Origin: Mesorhizobium sp. B4-1-4
Lineage (GTDB): Bacteria; Pseudomonadota; Alphaproteobacteria; Rhizobiales; Rhizobiaceae
Reading direction: 5' to 3'
Assembly (NCBI RefSeq): GCF_006439395.2
Contig: NZ_CP083950.1
Coordinates: 1,922,001-1,986,000 of the forward strand
Length of the DNA: 64,000 nt
The position numbers were made by a program, and so were the translations under genes. The notes under the pieces were generated by a model, which was not told the DNA's origin, did not search any database, and worked only from the letters and a program-made list of their open reading frames with translations. Shown here piece by piece: positions 59,309 to 64,000 of this stretch (position 1 is its first letter; every line of letters starts with the position of its first letter).

Positions 59309-59587
59309 TTATTTCCTCTTCGCCTTCTTATCCGCGCCGTGACCGTAGTAGGTCCGCGTCGGAGCGAATTCACCGAACTTGTGGCCGACCATGTCCTCGT
59401 TCACGGAGACGGGAACATGCTTCTGGCCGTTGTAGACACCGAAGGTGAAGCCGACGAACTGCGGCAGGATGGTGGAGCGACGGCTCCACATCTTGATCAC
59501 CTCATTGCGACCACCTTCACGAACCTTGTCCACCTTCTTGAGAAGGTAGCCGTCGATGAAGGGGCCTTTCCAAATAGAACGAGTCAC
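59309..59587 (-). CDS. rpsS: 30S ribosomal protein S19
   Basis: 92 residues. 30S head, with S13. [66 protein letters not shown]. 16 bases after rplB. Confidence 0.98.
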   Translation of the reverse strand: MTRSIWKGPFIDGYLLKKVDKVREGGRNEVIKMWSRRSTILPQFVGFTFGVYNGQKHVPVSVNEDMVGHKFGEFAPTRTYYGHGADKKAKRK

Positions 59588-59603
59588 TTGGCGTTACCTC
59601 TTC

Positions 59604-60437
59604 TTAGCTCTTGCGCTGATGGCGCGAGCGCAGGATGAACTTGTCGGTCGCCTTGTTGGACCGCGTCTTCTTGCCCTTGGTCGGCTTGCCCCACGGGGAA
59701 ACCGGATGGCGACCACCGGAGGTGCGGCCTTCGCCGCCGCCGTGCGGGTGGTCAACCGGGTTCATGGTCACGCCGCGATTGTGCGGACGCTTGCCGCGCC
59801 AAACCGTGCGACCGGCCTTGCCGTCGTTGATGTTGCCGTGGTCGGGGTTCGACACGGCACCGACGGTGGCCATGCAGGAGCCGTGAACGACACGCTGCTC
59901 GCCCGAGTTGAGGCGCAGGATCGCCATGCCCTGGTCGCGGCCGACGAGCTGGGCGTAACCGCCAGCCGAACGGGCAACCTGGCCACCCTTGCCCGGCTTC
60001 AGCTCGATGTTGTGGACGATCGTGCCGACCGGCATCGCGGCTAACGGCATCGCATTGCCCGGCTTCACGTCGACCGCTTCGCCAGCCACGATCTTGTCGC
60101 CGGCGGCAAGGCGCTGCGGGGCGATGATGTAGGACAGCTCGCCATCGTCATACTTGATCAGTGCGATGAAGGCGGTGCGGTTCGGATCGTATTCAATGCG
60201 CTCGACCGTGCCGACGACGTCGAACTTGCGGCGCTTGAAGTCGATGATGCGGTACGAACGCTTGTGACCACCACCGATGAAACGGGCGGTGATGCGGCCG
60301 TAGTTGTTGCGGCCGCCCGACTTGGTCAGGCCTTCGGTCAGACCCTTGACGGGTTTGCCCTTGTAGAGGCCCGAGCGGTCGACGATGACCAGCTGGCGGG
60401 TGCTCGGCGTTACCGGGTTGAATTTTTTCAGTGCCAT
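59604..60437 (-). CDS. rplB: 50S ribosomal protein L2
   Basis: 277 residues. Needed for subunit joining and peptidyl transfer. [51 protein letters not shown] and [21 protein letters not shown] segment (read as [15 protein letters not shown]). C-terminus [19 protein letters not shown]. Confidence 0.98.
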   Translation of the reverse strand: MALKKFNPVTPSTRQLVIVDRSGLYKGKPVKGLTEGLTKSGGRNNYGRITARFIGGGHKRSYRIIDFKRRKFDVVGTVERIEYDPNRTAFIALIKYDDGELSYIIAPQRLAAGDKIVAGEAVDVKPGNAMPLAAMPVGTIVHNIELKPGKGGQVARSAGGYAQLVGRDQGMAILRLNSGEQRVVHGSCMATVGAVSNPDHGNINDGKAGRTVWRGKRPHNRGVTMNPVDHPHGGGEGRTSGGRHPVSPWGKPTKGKKTRSNKATDKFILRSRHQRKS

Positions 60438-60459
60438 GTTCTTGTCCTCGCGGCCTTGC

Positions 60460-60753
60460 TCAGAGACCCGTCGCGACGTCGATCGACTGGCCGTCGGCCA
60501 GCGTCACAACCGCCTTCTTGACGTCGCTCTGGCGGCCGATCGTGCCGCGGAAGCGCTTGATCTTGCCCTTGCGGACAAGCGTGTTCACGGCCATCACCTT
60601 GACGCCGAACAGCGCTTCGACGGCGGCCTTGATTTCCGGCTTCGACGCCTTCTTGGCGACGTTGAAGACGACCTGGTTCTGCTCGGAAGCCATGGTCGAC
60701 TTTTCGGTGATCGCCGGGCTGACGATCACGTCGTAGTGACGAAGGTCGGTCAT
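60460..60753 (-). CDS. rplW: 50S ribosomal protein L23
   Basis: 97 residues. Tunnel-exit docking site for trigger factor and [68 protein letters not shown]. Overlaps the rplD end by 4 bases. Confidence 0.98.
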   Translation of the reverse strand: MTDLRHYDVIVSPAITEKSTMASEQNQVVFNVAKKASKPEIKAAVEALFGVKVMAVNTLVRKGKIKRFRGTIGRQSDVKKAVVTLADGQSIDVATGL

Positions 60754-61370
60754 TTAAAGCGCTCCTCGAGAGCCTCGACGGCGGCCTTCGAAAGGACCAG
60801 CGTGCCGCGGCGCAGAATGTCGTAGACGTTGATGCCCTGGATGGGCAGCACGTCGATGTTGGGGATGTTGGTCGCGGCCAGCTTGAAGTTCTGGTCAAGC
60901 TCGGCGCCACCAATCACCAGGGCGCTGGTCAGGCCCAGCGTCGCGAAATTCGCGACCAGTGCCTTGGTCTTGGCCTCGGTCAGCTTCAGCTCGTCGATGA
61001 CGATGATCGAAGCGCTCTTGGCCTTGGCCGAGAGGGCGTGCTTGAGGCCAAGCGCGCGAACCTTCTTCGGCAAATCGTGCTCGTGGCTGCGAACGACCGG
61101 GCCGTGGGCCTTGCCGCCGCCGCGGAACTGCGGAGCGCGTGCGGAGTGGTGACGGGCGCGGCCCGTACCCTTCTGCTTGTACATCTTGGCGCCGGTGCGC
61201 GCGATTTCGGCGCGACCCTTGGCCTTGTGCGTGCCCTGCTGCTTCTTGGCAAGCTGCCAGCGCACGACGCGCTGCAGGATGTCCTCGCGCGGATCAAGGC
61301 CGAAAATCTCCTCGGAGAGTTCCACCTTGCCGGCGTCCTTGCCGCCAAGCGTTGTGATCTTGAGATCCAT
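60750..61370 (-). CDS. rplD: 50S ribosomal protein L4
   Basis: 206 residues. Tunnel constriction protein and, in E. coli, S10-operon autoregulator. [30 protein letters not shown] is the loop; [21 protein letters not shown] follows. Start shares TAATG with the rplC stop. Confidence 0.98.
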   Translation of the reverse strand: MDLKITTLGGKDAGKVELSEEIFGLDPREDILQRVVRWQLAKKQQGTHKAKGRAEIARTGAKMYKQKGTGRARHHSARAPQFRGGGKAHGPVVRSHEHDLPKKVRALGLKHALSAKAKSASIIVIDELKLTEAKTKALVANFATLGLTSALVIGGAELDQNFKLAATNIPNIDVLPIQGINVYDILRRGTLVLSKAAVEALEERFK

Positions 61371-62083
61371 TATTCCGCTCCCTCTGTGGCCGGAGCCTCA
61401 TTCTTCGTGGCGACGCGGATCGCGGCAGGCTTCGGCGCATTGGCCGGAAGCGCAACCTTGGCAGCGTCGCGAACCAGGATCCAGGCACCCTTGGTGCCGG
61501 GAACCGCGCCGCGGATCAGGATCAGGCCGCGATCAGCATCGGTCGAAACGATCTCGACGTTCTGCGTGGTGACGCGGGTGTCGCCCATGTGGCCGGCCAT
61601 CTTCTTGCCCTTGAACACCTTGCCGGGGTCCTGGCGCTGGCCGGTCGAGCCGTGCGTACGGTGCGAGACCGAGTTACCGTGGGTCGCGCGGCCACCACCC
61701 ATGTGGTGACGCTTGATGACGCCCTGAAAACCCTTGCCGATCGTCGTGCCGGTGACGTCGACCTTCTGGCCGGCGACAAAGTGCTCGACCGTGATCTCGG
61801 CGCCGACATCGATCATGTTGTCGGCGGAGACGCGGAACTCGGCGAGCTTCGCCTTCGGCTCGACGGAAGCGGTCGCGAAATGGCCGCGCATCGCCTTCGA
61901 CGTGTTCTTCACCTTGGCAAGGCCAACGCCGAGCTGAACGGCGGTGTAGCCATTCTTCTCCTGCGTGCGCTGTGCCACGACCTGGCAGTTCTCCATCTGG
62001 AGAACGGTGACGGGAACATGTTCCCCGGCATCGTTATAGATGCGGGTCATTCCCACCTTCTTTGCAATCACACCTGAACGCAT
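61370..62083 (-). CDS. rplC: 50S ribosomal protein L3
   Basis: 237 residues. Initiates 23S folding near the peptidyl-transferase centre. [76 protein letters not shown] with the methylated Gln region. C-terminal Ala/Pro tail ([21 protein letters not shown]). Start 62083. Confidence 0.98.
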   Translation of the reverse strand: MRSGVIAKKVGMTRIYNDAGEHVPVTVLQMENCQVVAQRTQEKNGYTAVQLGVGLAKVKNTSKAMRGHFATASVEPKAKLAEFRVSADNMIDVGAEITVEHFVAGQKVDVTGTTIGKGFQGVIKRHHMGGGRATHGNSVSHRTHGSTGQRQDPGKVFKGKKMAGHMGDTRVTTQNVEIVSTDADRGLILIRGAVPGTKGAWILVRDAAKVALPANAPKPAAIRVATKNEAPATEGAE

Positions 62084-62144
62084 CGGTTCAATTCCTTTAG
62101 AGTTCCGGGCCAGGGGCACCGCCCCTTACCGCGCTCTCGTTCCC

Positions 62145-62453
62145 TTAGAGCTTGATCTCGACGTCGACGCCGGCGGCCAGATCGAGCTTCATCAAAGCAT
62201 CGACGGTCTGCGGGGTCGGATCGACGATGTCGAGCAGACGCTTGTGCGTGCGCATCTCGAACTGCTCGCGGCTCTTCTTGTCGACGTGGGGCGACCGGTT
62301 CACCGTGAATTTTTCGATCCGCGTCGGCAGCGGAATGGGGCCGCGGACGTTGGCGCCGGTGCGCTTGGCCGTCGACACGATTTCGCGCGTCGAGGCGTCG
62401 AGCACCCGGTGGTCAAACGCCTTCAGGCGGATGCGGATATTCTGTCCGTTCAT
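62145..62453 (-). CDS. rpsJ: 30S ribosomal protein S10
   Basis: 102 residues. 30S head and NusB/NusE antitermination partner. [62 protein letters not shown]. 61 bases before rplC, 69 after tuf. Confidence 0.98.
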   Translation of the reverse strand: MNGQNIRIRLKAFDHRVLDASTREIVSTAKRTGANVRGPIPLPTRIEKFTVNRSPHVDKKSREQFEMRTHKRLLDIVDPTPQTVDALMKLDLAAGVDVEIKL

Positions 62454-62522
62454 GCGTCACTTCCTTGTTCTGGCGCGGCGCGGGCAACTACCGCGCCCGC
62501 GACAGATCGGTTTAAGTCCAAA

Positions 62523-63698
<1,176 letters not shown>

Positions 63699-63765
63699 GT
63701 GATGTCTCCATTTCCTGCTCGCCCATGCGGGCTTTGAATTGCGTTATCGCGGCAGCTCTTTCGAG

Positions 63766-64000
63766 TTACGCGTATTTCTTCTGGACTTCCTGGGCGACTG
63801 CAGTCGGGACCGGCTCGTAGTGGTCGAACTGCATCGTGTAGGCCGCGCGGCCCTGGCTCATCGAGCGCAGGTTGTCGACGTACTTGAACATATTGGCGAG
63901 CGGCACCATCGCATTGATGACCACCGCCACGCCACGTGCTTCCTGGCCCTGGATCTGGCCACGGCGGCCGTTCAGGTCACCAATGACGCTGCCGACGTAA
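63766..64000 (-). CDS. fusA: Elongation factor G, C-terminal part (cut by window edge)
   Basis: The last 78 codons read in the minus frame and stop at TAA 63766. [62 protein letters not shown] are EF-G domain IV/V. The gene runs off the right edge and starts the str-type cluster fusA-tuf; rpsL and rpsG would lie beyond. Confidence 0.95.
   Translation of the reverse strand, partial: YVGSVIGDLNGRRGQIQGQEARGVAVVINAMVPLANMFKYVDNLRSMSQGRAAYTMQFDHYEPVPTAVAQEVQKKYA

Overview
This is a high-GC alphaproteobacterial chromosome segment, most likely Mesorhizobium or a close relative in Phyllobacteriaceae/Rhizobiales. Supporting features are a pyruvate dehydrogenase E1-beta with its own lipoyl domain, glnB-glnA and a eukaryotic-type glnII close together, a metal-type KdsA, a short-lid adenylate kinase, an ATP12 assembly factor, and rhizobial-style palindromes between ribosomal genes. 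The genus is inferred, not proven. Nearly all of the window is core housekeeping DNA. I found no CRISPR array, phage, tRNA or rRNA gene, and no clear novel defence or biosynthetic system.

Layout. 1-6.6 kb (minus): SGNH hydrolase, pdhC, pdhB, pdhA, an ftsB-like gene and eno, so late glycolysis and entry to the TCA cycle. 6.8-10.2 kb: a tiny lipoprotein, a PRC-barrel protein, dodecin, kdsA (LPS KDO synthesis), a glyoxalase-fold protein, a Dabb protein and a 44-residue membrane protein. 10.6-19.6 kb: cfa, a Tat-exported cpdB-type nucleotidase, type II NADH dehydrogenase, 5-formyl-THF cyclo-ligase, an AldR-like regulator divergent from ald, and a double-barrel outer-membrane protein.

19.8-25.2 kb: DUF1203, a decayed OmpA-family remnant, a decayed IS630 element (20767-21830), then a coupled sulfur cluster (GNAT, sseA, alaX, cysK). 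25.4-32.3 kb: SDR, alpha/beta hydrolase, rhlE-type helicase, pccB and nnrD. 32.6-37.5 kb is a nitrogen-assimilation block: glnB-glnA and glnII, each glnB and glnII promoter region carrying a -24/-12 sigma-54 site, with a truncated DmpA-type peptidase between them and a small gene divergent from glnII.

37.5-47.6 kb (minus): an MHS transporter with a large extra periplasmic domain, atp12, an EamA transporter, rluC-like, crcB, a damaged DUF779 gene, an LpxO-like hydroxylase, DUF930, rarA and a Do-type protease. 47.8-64.0 kb (minus) is the fusA-tuf-S10-spc-alpha ribosomal supercluster, from fusA (cut by the window edge) to rplQ, with secY, adk and rpoA. Several intergenic gaps in it hold perfect hairpins, including a 28-bp inverted repeat between rpsM and rpsK.

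The most interesting points are sequence lesions and small features: the OmpA and IS630 remnants, the amputated DmpA gene, the doubly damaged DUF779 gene, a likely missing iron ligand in the LpxO-like protein, the tandem OMP, the periplasmic insert in the MHS carrier, an alternating operator array at aldR/ald, and palindromes inside the ribosomal operon.
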